The position numbers and the translations under genes are program-made. Source: Companilactobacillus pabuli (lineage in GTDB: Bacteria; Bacillota; Bacilli; Lactobacillales; Lactobacillaceae). From it: a DNA stretch of 64,000 nt. The DNA is taken from positions 248,001-312,000 of the forward strand of contig NZ_CP049366.1 in the NCBI RefSeq assembly GCF_014058425.1, given 5' to 3'. Under the pieces are notes generated by a model. That model saw only the letters and a list, made by a program, of their open reading frames with translations, made no database searches and had not been told where the DNA came from. Each line of letters starts with the position of its first letter. Position 1 is the stretch's first letter. Below, piece by piece: positions 1 through 8,964 of the stretch.

Positions 1-744
1 AACTATATGAAACCTATCTACGACAATGCGAGCATTGGGGAATATACGATGAACGACTAATTGATAGTTGGCATTTAAGTCGATTGATACGGTTTTTACA
101 GCTTGTCGTTCCGATAAGCTGTAATTATTTATAAAGTGTTCAGTTATTGTTTTAGACAGTCTGTCATGTATCAATTCGACCAATCGATGCGTATCCGCAT
201 CGATGGCGATAAATGTAAAAATATTTTTTACGGATCTAAACTCATCAAAACAAAGATTTTCTGGCAAATGCGCACATCTATTAGGAATTTTGGTATTACT
301 ATATAAAATCCTACTTACAGTATTGGCTGAAATACCGATGACTTTAGCTATTGATGACAGAGTAAATGATTCTTTAGCCATGGAAAAGATTCTATTCTTA
401 ATCTGTTTGGTCATAGTATGATTTTTTATCAATAGATCACTGTGGGCACCGCAGGTGCTTCCACAGTTCCTACACAGGAATCGTTGCTTTCTTAGTACTA
501 GGTGGTACTCGATACCATTAAAGCTAGCTAATCTTGCATTAGTGGTTCTTTTACCATTTTTAACTAGTGTATTCATTCCACATTGAGGGCACCTATATAA
601 AGAATAAGATAGTTCAGCATTCACTATTTTAATGTGTTTTATAACGCCACGTTTTTTTATCTTGGCATCCTTTACTGAAACATTTTTTATATTATTGTCT
701 TTTATGTCTAGTGCACATAGTATAGAATTGTCTTGGGACATCAT
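1..744 (-). CDS. ISL3-family transposase, 3' part missing
   Basis: The minus strand is open from ATG at 744 to the window edge (248 codons). About 400-440 residues are usual for the family. The N-terminal part has a zinc-binding arrangement with paired cysteines (CPQC, then CRNCGSTC). A helix-turn-helix follows (SLSSIAKVIGISANTVSRI region). The beginning of the DDE nuclease core shows in an IAIDADTHR segment with the first acidic residue and a VVDRFHI segment with the second. No frameshift or stop lies in the visible part, so the copy may be intact. It would catalyse cut-and-paste or replicative movement of the element. Confidence 0.85.
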   Translation of the reverse strand, partial: MMSQDNSILCALDIKDNNIKNVSVKDAKIKKRGVIKHIKIVNAELSYSLYRCPQCGMNTLVKNGKRTTNARLASFNGIEYHLVLRKQRFLCRNCGSTCGAHSDLLIKNHTMTKQIKNRIFSMAKESFTLSSIAKVIGISANTVSRILYSNTKIPNRCAHLPENLCFDEFRSVKNIFTFIAIDADTHRLVELIHDRLSKTITEHFINNYSLSERQAVKTVSIDLNANYQLVVHRIFPNARIVVDRFHIV

Positions 745-826
745 TGTTCACTCCTGTTTGATTTGGTTTGGTCGCTTAAATCTTAACACGAGAACAGTGA
801 TGTTCTTTTTTTATTTCAAAGAGTAT

Positions 827-860
827 AAAAAAACTGGTATTGATTGTTCATCAATACCAG
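827..860 (-). terminator. Hairpin terminator upstream of the transposase
   Basis: An 11-bp perfect stem (834-844 with 850-860, 5-nt loop) is followed on the minus strand by seven T residues. It sits between the element end and the transposase start. It could block transcription entering from outside, which is a common safeguard in insertion sequences. Confidence 0.6.
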
Positions 861-873
861 AAAGTTTAGAACC

Positions 874-1127
874 ATTTTTTTGCGTAATATTTAATACATA
901 AGAGCTGAACATTCACGACTTACATACCACAATGTCCATATAAAAGAGGAGACTTGATAATCAAGAGACTATTTCCATGCATGAAATTTTAGATAAGTTT
1001 TAACAAAATAATTCAATAATCAAAAATAATTTTATTATTTATTAACGTTCAACACTTTAATTATGAACTATCATAATAATAGAGATAATTGAAGGAGTGA
1101 CGTGTTACGTTCAATAACAAAAATGGA
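874..1127. other. AT-rich intergenic region before the WxL gene
   Basis: No open reading frame or RNA gene is evident. The region is very AT-rich, with a small hairpin around CTTGATAATCAAG near 952. It ends in a good ribosome binding site, GAAGGAG at 1091-1097. A promoter is expected here, but no convincing -35/-10 pair stands out. Confidence 0.4.
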
Positions 1128-3410
1128 TTGGCTGTTCTATCGGCTTTATTATTGACATTTATTGTTCTCATGCCGTTTACTGCTCAAGTGGTTTTTGCGG
1201 ACACCGACAGCGATGCTATTAACAATGCGCCGGTTGGTTTGGATATTTCGAAGTATTTTGATGTTGGCAATTTTGAGAAGACATCTACTGAAGATGACAA
1301 TTATTCGTATCAAACTAATTCGGCCACCATTTACAATAATTCTAGCGATTCATCTGATAAGCATAATGGTCGTGTTTTGGATATGGCTAAGAGTGGTGAC
1401 GAAAAAAGTGTAGGTGCTGCTTGGTCAAAAATCGGTAGTGGTAGCGACAATTATATTGATATAAATAAGAAACAAACCGTTTCAGTTTGGCTTTATTTTG
1501 GTTCTGGAGAAGATACCGATCCTTTGAGCAATGGCGAAGGGATGTCGTTAGTTTTGCAAAATGATTCGCGTGGAACCTCTGCCATGGGAGCTGGGATGCA
1601 ATCTCTAGGTTCGATGGGAGCCGATACAGCTAAATTGAAAGATATTGGGACTAATCTTTTGGGTAATTGGAGTTGGAGTAAGGACTCTAGTTCTGGCGCT
1701 ACTACTAATACCCCGGAACAGGCCGCTCAGACTGCAGTTGGTAACAGTATTGCTTTGAACTTCAAAACAGAAGATAACAATTTGATGGGGAGTAAGCTTC
1801 AACAGCCTATTCAAATTGGTGAATCTTCAATAGATTACGATAATGTCATACATACCGGTGGAAAGAAATATTTGTACTACACATTGAATAGTTTTGATAC
1901 ACCTAAAGGTACAGACACTCCACCTGCTACTTTTCCAGCCTATAATGATTTGTTGAATGTTGATTTTGACAATTATATTCCTTCATTAAAATTAGGTAAT
2001 ACGGGTAGTTCTTATGGTTTGATCAATTTGACTTATCCTGGCAATTCAGTTTCATACAAGTCATTGGATTTAAACAATATTCGTAACGATGATCAACTAA
2101 AGGCCAGCCTTTCAACGATTGGAAATGGTAGCTTGTGGGCTTATATCACAGGTGTTTCCAATAAAGGTAAGGCTTTGTCAACTTATCAAGCAGCACCAAC
2201 TCAGACTCACTTGATTGACGGTGACGATGAAAATGGTAATCCAATTTATTGGCATCATTTGACCTTTACTTGGAATCCAGCTGAAAATGGCAATCCGGCT
2301 ACGATTAGTTATGACTACAATGACAAATATCCTGACGGAACTGCTAATACAGGTCAGAGTGAATATTATGACGAAGTTAAGGAAACTATTCCGGTTGATC
2401 CTAGTGAACTTGGTAATCCAACCGATGGACACGTTTATTGGGGCTTGACCGGTGCCAATAATGAAAAAGCCAATTACAGCAAGTTGGCAGTCTTTGAATC
2501 AATTCCTGCTTTAGCCACCGCCAAAGTAACATCTTCATTGACTGATAACGATTTGAACAAAACTATCACTGACGATTCAACCGACAATACCGTCAATAAT
2601 GGTGATAATTTGAGCTTTGATTACAACTTGAAATGGGATGATACTTCACGTGAAAATTGGCAAAATATCGTCTCTGATTTGAATTTGCCAACTGACGTTA
2701 CATATCGTTCAGCTACGATCACTTATAAAGACGCCAATGGCAATAGTAGTGCACCAATCACAATTTCTGATGCTAAAGGGATGACCAATAGTACTTTGAG
2801 TTACACTTTGACAAAAGACCTCGGAACAATCGATGCAAGTACTGGCTACACGAGTGCTGACATCGTTTTAAACGGCACTGCCACTAATTCAACTGGTCAA
2901 GAAATTACGGTTTCACCAGCACCAGCTACGTTCAAAGGTGATAATGCGATTGAAACAACAAGTACTCCGCAATTCAAAATTGAAGGCAACAAAGTCCCTG
3001 ATAAAATTTTGAAATTGACTGTTTCAAAAAATCTAGATTTTCAAGATATTAATTATCAGACAACTAAGAAATACATTGCCAGAAAAAATGATTTCGATTT
3101 GACCGTCACAAGTCTCAGATCTCCTTGGAAGCTAGATGTTTCATCAACCGGATTATCAATGGATGGTAAAAAGTTTAACGGTGATTTGGTTTATAAAAAG
3201 AATCAAGCAACCACTGAACCATTGACTAGTTCTGATGAATTGATAGCTCAAGACTTGACCTCATACCAAGATAAGACTATTAGTGATCTATCAGCTGGTT
3301 GGACGAAAAATACTGGCTTGTTACTAGAACCAAACCAAGACCAAGTATCACCAGCAGGCAAATATCAAGGAACTCTAAATTGGACCTTAGTCAATTCAAT
3401 TGCAAATTAG
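1128..3410 (+). CDS. WxL-domain surface protein with an L-type lectin-like domain
   Basis: The product is about 760 residues and secreted: a hydrophobic segment (LSALLLTFIVLMPFTAQVVFA) precedes the mature DTDS sequence. Residues about 90-430 resemble an L-type (legume-like) lectin fold (VSVWLYFGSG, GEGMSLVLQND). A beta-rich middle section leads to a C-terminal WxL region with two W-containing motifs (RSPWKLDV near residue 660 and GTLNWTLV at the end). WxL domains bind peptidoglycan non-covalently, so the protein probably sits on the wall and binds glycans. The only recognised in-frame start is TTG at 1128. However, the ribosome binding site at 1091-1097 is correctly spaced for an ACG at 1107, suggesting a damaged ATG. 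No other csc/WxL partner gene is nearby; the convergent Mga-type gene may regulate it. Confidence 0.8.
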   Translation: MAVLSALLLTFIVLMPFTAQVVFADTDSDAINNAPVGLDISKYFDVGNFEKTSTEDDNYSYQTNSATIYNNSSDSSDKHNGRVLDMAKSGDEKSVGAAWSKIGSGSDNYIDINKKQTVSVWLYFGSGEDTDPLSNGEGMSLVLQNDSRGTSAMGAGMQSLGSMGADTAKLKDIGTNLLGNWSWSKDSSSGATTNTPEQAAQTAVGNSIALNFKTEDNNLMGSKLQQPIQIGESSIDYDNVIHTGGKKYLYYTLNSFDTPKGTDTPPATFPAYNDLLNVDFDNYIPSLKLGNTGSSYGLINLTYPGNSVSYKSLDLNNIRNDDQLKASLSTIGNGSLWAYITGVSNKGKALSTYQAAPTQTHLIDGDDENGNPIYWHHLTFTWNPAENGNPATISYDYNDKYPDGTANTGQSEYYDEVKETIPVDPSELGNPTDGHVYWGLTGANNEKANYSKLAVFESIPALATAKVTSSLTDNDLNKTITDDSTDNTVNNGDNLSFDYNLKWDDTSRENWQNIVSDLNLPTDVTYRSATITYKDANGNSSAPITISDAKGMTNSTLSYTLTKDLGTIDASTGYTSADIVLNGTATNSTGQEITVSPAPATFKGDNAIETTSTPQFKIEGNKVPDKILKLTVSKNLDFQDINYQTTKKYIARKNDFDLTVTSLRSPWKLDVSSTGLSMDGKKFNGDLVYKKNQATTEPLTSSDELIAQDLTSYQDKTISDLSAGWTKNTGLLLEPNQDQVSPAGKYQGTLNWTLVNSIAN

Positions 3411-3419
3411 GCAAAATAA

Positions 3420-3470
3420 TAGCTCTATAAGAATGTAAATTGCATCCTTATAGAGCTATTTTGATTTTTT
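3420..3470. terminator. Bidirectional terminator after the WxL gene
   Basis: TAGCTCTATAAG (3420-3431) pairs with CTTATAGAGCTA (3447-3458). A T-rich run follows on the plus strand and an A-rich run precedes it. Confidence 0.85.
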
Positions 3471-3497
3471 ATCGTAATTAAGAAATAAAACAACTAT

Positions 3498-3668
3498 CTA
3501 GTCGGTAGCAAAAGCCCTGTGATGGCTCAGCCGCCAAATTATTCTTAGCAACTTGTTGCTTAGAATAAGACCAATCTTGAAGACTTTGCCCGAACTTGGG
3601 CTTAGCAAAGGCTCCAAGTTGTGTCGGCAGCGTTCCAGCCAATCACAGGGCTTTTGCGGACGACGGCA
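3498..3668 (+). repeat. Structured intergenic repeat, family 1, copy 1
   Basis: This 171-bp element begins CTAGTCGG and ends GACGACGGCA. It is 170/171 identical to the copy at 14130-14300. The ends form a long helix (GCAAAAGCCCTGTGAT near 3506 with ATCACAGGGCTTTTGC near 3642). Inside are a 12-bp hairpin (ATTCTTAGCAAC/GTTGCTTAGAAT) and a further stem-loop, giving a cloverleaf-like shape. It lies between two convergent genes. Open frames crossing it are judged to be shadows. Confidence 0.85.
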
Positions 3669-3682
3669 ATATAACACCAATA

Positions 3683-5200
3683 CTACAATGCCTTTTTCTT
3701 CTTTTCTTCATCTTGTTTATTCTTGATTTTCTTAACGTAAACCTGATTCAATTGAATCAACAACCAAATATAATCAGGACGCGTTGAAGAAATATCCCAA
3801 GGAATAACTTTCAAATTCTCAGGATACTTCTTGCGTTCGATATCCAAAGGCAACACATCCATTGAAGTGATCAACACATCGACATCATCGAAAACATTGC
3901 TAGGAACGATCTCAACGAAGTCCAAAGTCCGGATATTTCTCAAAACAACTTCGGCGGTTTGGTTACCAGGATCAATCAAGACTTTGACTTTGATAATATC
4001 TTCAGCACGGATAGTGGAGATATAACTAGGCAAAACTTGATATAAGTCTTTAGAAATCAATTCTGCAGCGTTGTAGATTCCAGGGAATTCATTTTGGTCG
4101 ACGTTAGAGAAGAAGGTGTAGACATCTTTATACAAGTCAGTAAAGTTCTTCTCACTATCTTCATTAGGATACATCGAATCCAAATGCATTAAGGAATAAG
4201 GTGCCATAATGTAGTAGAAAACGATGTCACGTGTTACGTAAGTCATGATGTGTTTCAAAGTCTTTTGGTTATGGTAGACCGACATATCATCGTGGTAATG
4301 TTCCTTTAAGAAATCTATAAAGTGATAAACGAGTGCATAGAACTTCGGATTGATTCTAGCGTTGGCATTGATTGGTTGCTCAAATGAAGTATCGCTAGGT
4401 TGGAAGGCGGTTCTTCTGAAGAGATTGATCAATTTGTTTTCATTATCTAAAGCAACTACTGGCACGATAGGATAATCTTCTTGTGTCAAAATATCTTCGC
4501 CTAGACTTTGAGTGCCAAAAACATCGCTATAATATGGTAGTTCGTCGATATAGTGACGTTTGATCAAACGAATTCTAGAAATTGCTAGAAAATATTTTAA
4601 TTGGAAATGAACGATTGGATTATCGAAGGTAATATCAGTCCGACCGATAATTTGATCGATAGAATTTTCTTGAATCAAACTAAATGGCCATTCTTGCCCG
4701 TGATATGTGTACCAATAAACATAGTATGCCATCCAACGGATATTTTTCTCATTACCTTTGATCTCAAGTGTCGAGTTGGAAATCTTGAGACCGAAGTTTT
4801 TGAGAAAAGCTCTGAATTTAGACATTCGACGATTTAAAGTGGACTTACTCGTAAAGTGTTCGTCACTGAAACTCTCAAATGACGGATTGGCATTAGTCAA
4901 ACCATAATTGAAGGCTTGGAAAACGACTGAGTTTTTTACCAAAAATAGTCGGTAAGTATCAATGGAAACTTTTCTGAAGTCGATTGACTCGATTTTCGTA
5001 TCGCTAGGGTCAATGTCGGGAGCGACGTCAGCTAAATCTTCCAGTAATGCTTGAAAAATATTATATGTTTTTTGGTAGGTGAATTGTAGTCGATTACTAA
5101 TGTTGCTTAGGTTTACTTCACGAGGAGGTAAAGATTTTATAACAGTTAGCATTTTGTATTTTTCTACGTCTTGCTTAACTAAGAAAATTTGCTCCAACAT
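3683..5200 (-). CDS. Mga-type transcriptional regulator
   Basis: The 505-residue protein has an N-terminal winged-helix region (VEKYKMLTVIKSL... NISNRLQFTYQKTYNIFQALLED) and a second Mga-like HTH near residues 100-150 (SKSTLNRRMSKFRAFLKNFGL). A PRD-like middle and a C-terminal EIIB-like segment (VKVLIDPGNQTAEVVLRNI) follow. Such stand-alone regulators respond to sugar-PTS phosphorylation and often control surface protein genes, which suits the neighbouring WxL gene. The start at 5200 has a GGGGGAAGA ribosome binding site. Specific targets are inferred only. Confidence 0.8.
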   Translation of the reverse strand: MLEQIFLVKQDVEKYKMLTVIKSLPPREVNLSNISNRLQFTYQKTYNIFQALLEDLADVAPDIDPSDTKIESIDFRKVSIDTYRLFLVKNSVVFQAFNYGLTNANPSFESFSDEHFTSKSTLNRRMSKFRAFLKNFGLKISNSTLEIKGNEKNIRWMAYYVYWYTYHGQEWPFSLIQENSIDQIIGRTDITFDNPIVHFQLKYFLAISRIRLIKRHYIDELPYYSDVFGTQSLGEDILTQEDYPIVPVVALDNENKLINLFRRTAFQPSDTSFEQPINANARINPKFYALVYHFIDFLKEHYHDDMSVYHNQKTLKHIMTYVTRDIVFYYIMAPYSLMHLDSMYPNEDSEKNFTDLYKDVYTFFSNVDQNEFPGIYNAAELISKDLYQVLPSYISTIRAEDIIKVKVLIDPGNQTAEVVLRNIRTLDFVEIVPSNVFDDVDVLITSMDVLPLDIERKKYPENLKVIPWDISSTRPDYIWLLIQLNQVYVKKIKNKQDEEKKKKAL

Positions 5201-5443
5201 TTGTCTTCCCCCGGTAACGTTTAATTAAAATAATTTAATAATAAATGAAACACTACTTGCTACTATCTTAACATTTATTTATAATGTTTTGTAATCAGAT
5301 AGAGGTGCAATCTTTATTATTAGTATTTTGGAGTATGGATAGGGTACTTTGAAAAGATATGAAAGGAAAGTTTGCCGAAATCAATTATCCCTACTTGGTA
5401 ATTTGATTGGGCTACTGCTTAATAGGTGGTGGACTGTCGATTA

Positions 5444-5542
5444 AGAGAGTGGAGAACGGCGTTTAGGTTCTGGGCAAAAGCACAGCAGCCTGCCGTTTGT
5501 AACTCGTTTCCGCAATATTGCCGGCAAACGGAGACACTCTCT
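5444..5542 (+). repeat. Repeat family 2 element inside the riboswitch P5 arm
   Basis: Terminal inverted repeats AGAGAGTG and CACTCTCT enclose a sequence whose 23-bp core (5499-5521) matches 21/23 with a core at 7382-7404 in the serS leader. Local stems (CCGTTTG with CAAACGG) make the insert fold on itself. Confidence 0.6.
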
Positions 5543-5576
5543 AATTCGTTGAGCTATTGATTAATGGGATAATTAT

Positions 5577-5620
5577 AATCCTTATTGTCGGTAGTTCCTC
5601 TGATAATAAGGATTTTTTTT
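5577..5620 (+). terminator. Riboswitch terminator upstream of the lysine permease
   Basis: AATCCTTATT (5577-5586) pairs with AATAAGGATT (5605-5614) and is followed by eight T residues. It lies 24 bp before the permease start. Confidence 0.85.
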
Positions 5621-5643
5621 ATATCCAAAAAGGGGAATGAAAG

Positions 5644-7092
5644 ATGGAAAATAATGATGTGAATAGGTCGTTGAAGACCCGTCATTTGTCGATGATCGCA
5701 CTTGGTGGGTCAATTGGAACTGGTTTGTTTGTGGCAAGCGGTTCCTCAATTTCAACAGCTGGTCCTGGAGGTGCCTTGATAGCTTATGTGGCTATTGGTA
5801 TTATGGTTTACTTCTTAATGACTAGTTTGGGAGAAATGGCAACTTACATGCCAGTTTCCGGCTCATTTGCGACATATGCTACAAAATTTATCGATCCTGC
5901 TTTTGGTTTTGCGTTAGGTTGGAATTATTGGTTCAACTGGGCGATTACTTTGGCGGTCGATTTATCCACAATCTCTATAGTTGTAAAATATTGGTTCCCA
6001 AGTTGGACCTCGTGGAAGATCAGTTTAACTTTCATGATCGTGCTCTTGGTAATTAACTTTATTTCGGTAAGTTCGTTTGGTGAAACTGAATACTGGTTAT
6101 CATCAGTCAAGGTTACTGCTGTTATCATTTTCTTGATTGTTGGTGTCTTAAGTATATTAGGAATTTTAGGAAATGAAAACTTTGTTGGGTTGACAAATTA
6201 TACATATAAAAAAGCACCTTTCGTTGGAGGCGTTCCGGCGATTCTAAGTGTATTCGTTGTTGCCGGGTTCTCCTTCCAAGGTACTGAGTTGATCGGTATC
6301 ACAGCTGGTGAATCAGCAACTCCTGAAAAGAGTATCCCAAAGGCTATCAAACAAGTCTTTTGGAGAATTTTATTGTTTTACATTTTGTCTATCGCCATTA
6401 TTGGTGCTTTGATTCCTTATACTAGTCCAAATCTTTTGGGATCAGACGCTGGCGATATTGCTATCAGTCCCTTTACGATTGTCTTCAAGAAAGTTGGTAT
6501 TCCACTAGCTGCCGGAGTTATGAACGCTGTTATTTTAACTTCAGTAATTTCCGCTGCTAATTCTGGACTATACGCTGCCAGTCGAATGCTCTGGTCAATG
6601 AGTAAAAATAATATGGCACCAAAGGTCTTTGAAAAAACTAATGGTCGTGGTGTACCAGTCTTCTCACTTCTACTAACTGCTTTAGTTGGTGGGGCAGCCT
6701 TATTCACTAGTTTGTATGGAGATTCCTTCTATGAACTCTTGGTTGCAGCCAGTGGTTTGACCGGATTTATCGCTTGGATTGGGATTGCCTTTTCTCATTA
6801 TCGTTTCAGAAAAGCATACTTATTCAAGGGCTACAGTCTAGATGACTTGAAGTATAAGGCTAAGTGGTTCCCATTTGGACCAATTCTAGCTATCATCCTA
6901 GGTATCATTATTATTATTGGACAAGATGTGCGTTCGATGGTTGATTTCAATATTGGTCGTCTCTTGATCAGTTATAGTGGTTTGATTATTTTGTTCATGT
7001 GTTGGGCTTACTACAAGATCAAGCATAAGACGAAGTTCTTGAAGCTAGAAGATATCGATGTCGAAGCTACTAAAAATGGTGGTCATTACTAG
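5644..7092 (+). CDS. lysP: Lysine-specific permease (APC family)
   Basis: This 482-residue amino acid permease has about 12 membrane spans. It opens with the typical RHLSMIALGGSIGTGLFVASG first-helix motif of the AAT/LysP group. The region SFQGTELIGITAGESATPEKSIPKA after span 5 is characteristic of this subfamily. It imports amino acids by proton symport. Lysine as the substrate is inferred mainly from the lysine riboswitch in its leader. A GGGGAATGAAAG ribosome binding site precedes the start. It is followed by the serS T-box leader rather than by a co-transcribed gene. Confidence 0.88.
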   Translation: MENNDVNRSLKTRHLSMIALGGSIGTGLFVASGSSISTAGPGGALIAYVAIGIMVYFLMTSLGEMATYMPVSGSFATYATKFIDPAFGFALGWNYWFNWAITLAVDLSTISIVVKYWFPSWTSWKISLTFMIVLLVINFISVSSFGETEYWLSSVKVTAVIIFLIVGVLSILGILGNENFVGLTNYTYKKAPFVGGVPAILSVFVVAGFSFQGTELIGITAGESATPEKSIPKAIKQVFWRILLFYILSIAIIGALIPYTSPNLLGSDAGDIAISPFTIVFKKVGIPLAAGVMNAVILTSVISAANSGLYAASRMLWSMSKNNMAPKVFEKTNGRGVPVFSLLLTALVGGAALFTSLYGDSFYELLVAASGLTGFIAWIGIAFSHYRFRKAYLFKGYSLDDLKYKAKWFPFGPILAIILGIIIIIGQDVRSMVDFNIGRLLISYSGLIILFMCWAYYKIKHKTKFLKLEDIDVEATKNGGHY

Positions 7093-7127
7093 TTGATATT
7101 TATAACATTTTAAATTATGATTAACAA

Positions 7128-7345
7128 TGAATATAAAGCTAAGAGAGTGCCTACTCACAAACCTTTCAGAGAGACGATGGTCGGTGAAAATCGTCAAGGT
7201 TTTATTCCAGCATTCTGGCAACGGGTAATTCCGTTCGGGTTGATCCGATAAAATCTGAAAGTGCAGGGTATTGTTATACTCTGAAACTGGGTGGTACCGC
7301 GAATGGTCGATTCGTCCCTTTATTGGGATGTTTCGACCTTTTTTT
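7128..7345 (+). promoter_or_regulatory. T-box leader of serS
   Basis: The conserved T-box GGGTGGTACCGCG is at 7289-7301. Upstream is the stem I signature AGAGAGACGATGGTCGGTGAAAATCGTC (split here by its hairpin). The terminator hairpin at 7305-7345 competes with the antiterminator. The gene controlled is seryl-tRNA synthetase, so the specifier should be a serine codon. A TCC at about 7214 is a candidate, but I could not fix it with confidence. Confidence 0.9.
7305..7345 (+). terminator. T-box terminator
   Basis: GGTCGA (7305-7310) pairs with TCGACC (7333-7338), with an inner CCC/GGG pairing, and is followed by a T run. Confidence 0.85.
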
Positions 7346-7350
7346 ATATT

Positions 7351-7430
7351 AGAGAGCGGAACAAGGACGATTAGCCCTTGTGTAGCTCGTTTCCGCTATA
7401 TTGCAGGAAACAGTTACCTAGGCTAATCGT
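7351..7430 (+). repeat. Repeat family 2 element in the serS leader
   Basis: It starts AGAGAGCGGA, similar to the family 2 copy in the lysine riboswitch. ACGATTAGCC (7367-7376) pairs with GGCTAATCGT (7421-7430) around an inner GTTTCC/GGAAAC stem. It sits after the T-box terminator and before the serS ribosome binding site, so it is part of the read-through mRNA. Confidence 0.6.
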
Positions 7431-7460
7431 GCAAGTTCACAAATAATGGAGGATGAATTT

Positions 7461-8750
7461 ATGTTAGACATTAAGCTAATCAGAAAAGATCCTGAATGGA
7501 TCAAAAACAAATTAGCTTCACGTGGCGTTACAAGTGAAGAAATCGACGAATTACTTTCATACGATGAAAAACGTCGTGAGTTGTTAGTTAAGACAGAAAC
7601 TTTGAAGGAAGAAAGAAACAAGGTTTCTCAAGGAATTGCTAACAAGAAACGCAACAAAGAAGACGCTAGTGACGAAATCGCTGCTATGAAAAAAGTCGGT
7701 GGCGATATCAAGAAGATCGATGCTGACCTTGAAGAAACACAAAACAAGATGAACTACATCTTAGTTCGTCTACCCAACATCCCTGATGATTCTGTTCCCG
7801 TTGGTCCTGATGAAAGTACTAACGTTGAAATCAGAAAAGTCGGTGCCGTTCCTAAAGAAAACTTCAAACCAAGACACCACTGGGATATCGGTGAAGAACT
7901 GGGAATTTTAGACTTCGAACAAGCTACTAAAGTTTCAGGTTCACGTTTTGTTTACTACATTGGTATGGGTGCTAGACTTGAACGTGCTGTTTACAACTTC
8001 ATGTTGGATCAACACCAAAAAGAAGGCTATACAGAAGTAATCCCTCCATACTTGGTTAACAACAACGCCATGTTTGGTACTAGTCAATTCCCTAAGTTTA
8101 CCGAAGATGTCTACACAGTTATGGTTGATGAAAACCCATTGACTTTGATTCCTACAGCCGAAGTTCCTTTGACAAACTACTTTGCTGACAAGATTTTGGA
8201 CGAAAAAGATTTGCCAAAATATGTTACAGCTTTGACACCTTGTTTCCGTTCTGAAGCAGGTTCTGCCGGTCGTGATACTCGTGGATTGATCCGTATGCAC
8301 CAATTTAACAAGGTTGAAATGGTTAAGGTTACAAAACCTGAAGAATCATACAACGAACTAGAAAAATTGACTGCTAATGCTGAAAATATCCTAAAACAAT
8401 TAGGACTTCCATACCACGTAATCGTTCTTTCAAGTGGGGATGCAAGTTTCAGTTCTGCTAAGACTTATGATCTTGAAGTTTGGATGCCTGCTCAAGACAA
8501 GTACCGTGAAGTTTCAAGTTGTTCAAACTGTCTAGACTTCCAAGCTCGTCGTGCTCACATCAGATATCGTGACGAAAATGGTAAGACAAAACTAGCTCAC
8601 ACATTGAATGGTTCAGGACTTGCTGCTGGTCGTACAGTTGCCGCTATTTTGGAAAACTACCAAAATGAAGACGGTTCTGTAACAATTCCAGACGTTTTAG
8701 TGCCATATATGGGTGGAGTTACAAAAATTACTAAAGAAAATGCCAAATAG
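7461..8750 (+). CDS. serS: Seryl-tRNA synthetase
   Basis: The 429-residue class II synthetase charges tRNA-Ser. The N-terminal 110 residues form the long coiled-coil arm that contacts tRNA-Ser ([19 protein letters not shown] start). The catalytic core holds motif 2 ([25 protein letters not shown]) and motif 3 near the end ([20 protein letters not shown]). I chose ATG at 7461 because GGAGG at 7449-7453 precedes it; an upstream in-frame ATG at 7446 overlaps that site. It is controlled by the T-box leader. Confidence 0.97.
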   Translation: MLDIKLIRKDPEWIKNKLASRGVTSEEIDELLSYDEKRRELLVKTETLKEERNKVSQGIANKKRNKEDASDEIAAMKKVGGDIKKIDADLEETQNKMNYILVRLPNIPDDSVPVGPDESTNVEIRKVGAVPKENFKPRHHWDIGEELGILDFEQATKVSGSRFVYYIGMGARLERAVYNFMLDQHQKEGYTEVIPPYLVNNNAMFGTSQFPKFTEDVYTVMVDENPLTLIPTAEVPLTNYFADKILDEKDLPKYVTALTPCFRSEAGSAGRDTRGLIRMHQFNKVEMVKVTKPEESYNELEKLTANAENILKQLGLPYHVIVLSSGDASFSSAKTYDLEVWMPAQDKYREVSSCSNCLDFQARRAHIRYRDENGKTKLAHTLNGSGLAAGRTVAAILENYQNEDGSVTIPDVLVPYMGGVTKITKENAK

Positions 8751-8814
8751 TTATTGACCTGAGGCTTATAAATTGATAAGATTTAATAGTTCTGTTAAAG
8801 AGCTATTGAATTAT

Positions 8815-8887
8815 TCCGGATTAGCTCAGTTGGTAGAGCATCTGACTGTTAATCAGGGTGTCGTCAGTTCGAGTCTGACATCCGGAG
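8815..8887 (+). tRNA. tRNA-Asn (GTT)
   Basis: A full cloverleaf is visible: acceptor TCCGGAT (8815-8821) with ATCCGGA (8880-8886), anticodon GTT at 8848-8850, and T-arm GTTCGAGTC. No CCA is encoded. Confidence 0.96.
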
Positions 8888-8927
8888 TTATAAATACTTA
8901 GGAAATACCTAGGTGTCTCAATATATT

Positions 8928-8962
8928 ACATCTAGTTCATTGGAATTAGGTGTATTTTTTTT
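8928..8962 (+). terminator. Terminator between the two tRNA genes
   Basis: ACATCTA (8928-8934) pairs with TAGGTGT (8947-8953) and a run of T residues follows. Confidence 0.65.
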
Positions 8963-8964
8963 AA

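Larger units (their letters stand above)
1..873 (-). mobile_element. ISL3-family insertion sequence, truncated by the window edge
   Basis: The transposase reading frame (starting at 744 on the minus strand) continues off the left edge, so only the promoter-proximal end of the element is visible. The outer end is probably near 861-873, where the minus strand reads GGTTCTAAACTTT, a style of terminus seen in ISL3 elements. That boundary is inferred because the other end is outside the window. An AT-rich stretch follows it directly. Confidence 0.7.
5294..5620 (+). promoter_or_regulatory. Lysine riboswitch (L box) with an enlarged P5 arm
   Basis: The leader carries L-box hallmarks: AGATAGAGGTGCAA at the start, GAAAGGAAAG and GCCGAA in the middle, and GGACTGTC at the end of the core. 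P1 is formed by ATCA-GATAG (5294-5302) with CTATTGAT (5554-5561). Where Bacillus lysC has a short P5 hairpin, this leader has a stem (5444-5451 with 5535-5542) capped by about 80 extra bases. The terminator follows at 5577-5620. The downstream gene is a lysine permease, so lysine binding should end transcription early. Confidence 0.88.

Noticed and set aside
3498-3787. Two open frames crossing the family 1 repeat, one on each strand
   Set aside because: They arise from the palindromic repeat sequence, overlap the end of the Mga-type gene and have no ribosome binding site.
7092-7460. Exact serine specifier codon of the T-box
   Set aside because: The stem I region could be folded in more than one way by eye, and several TCC triplets occur, so no single specifier is claimed.
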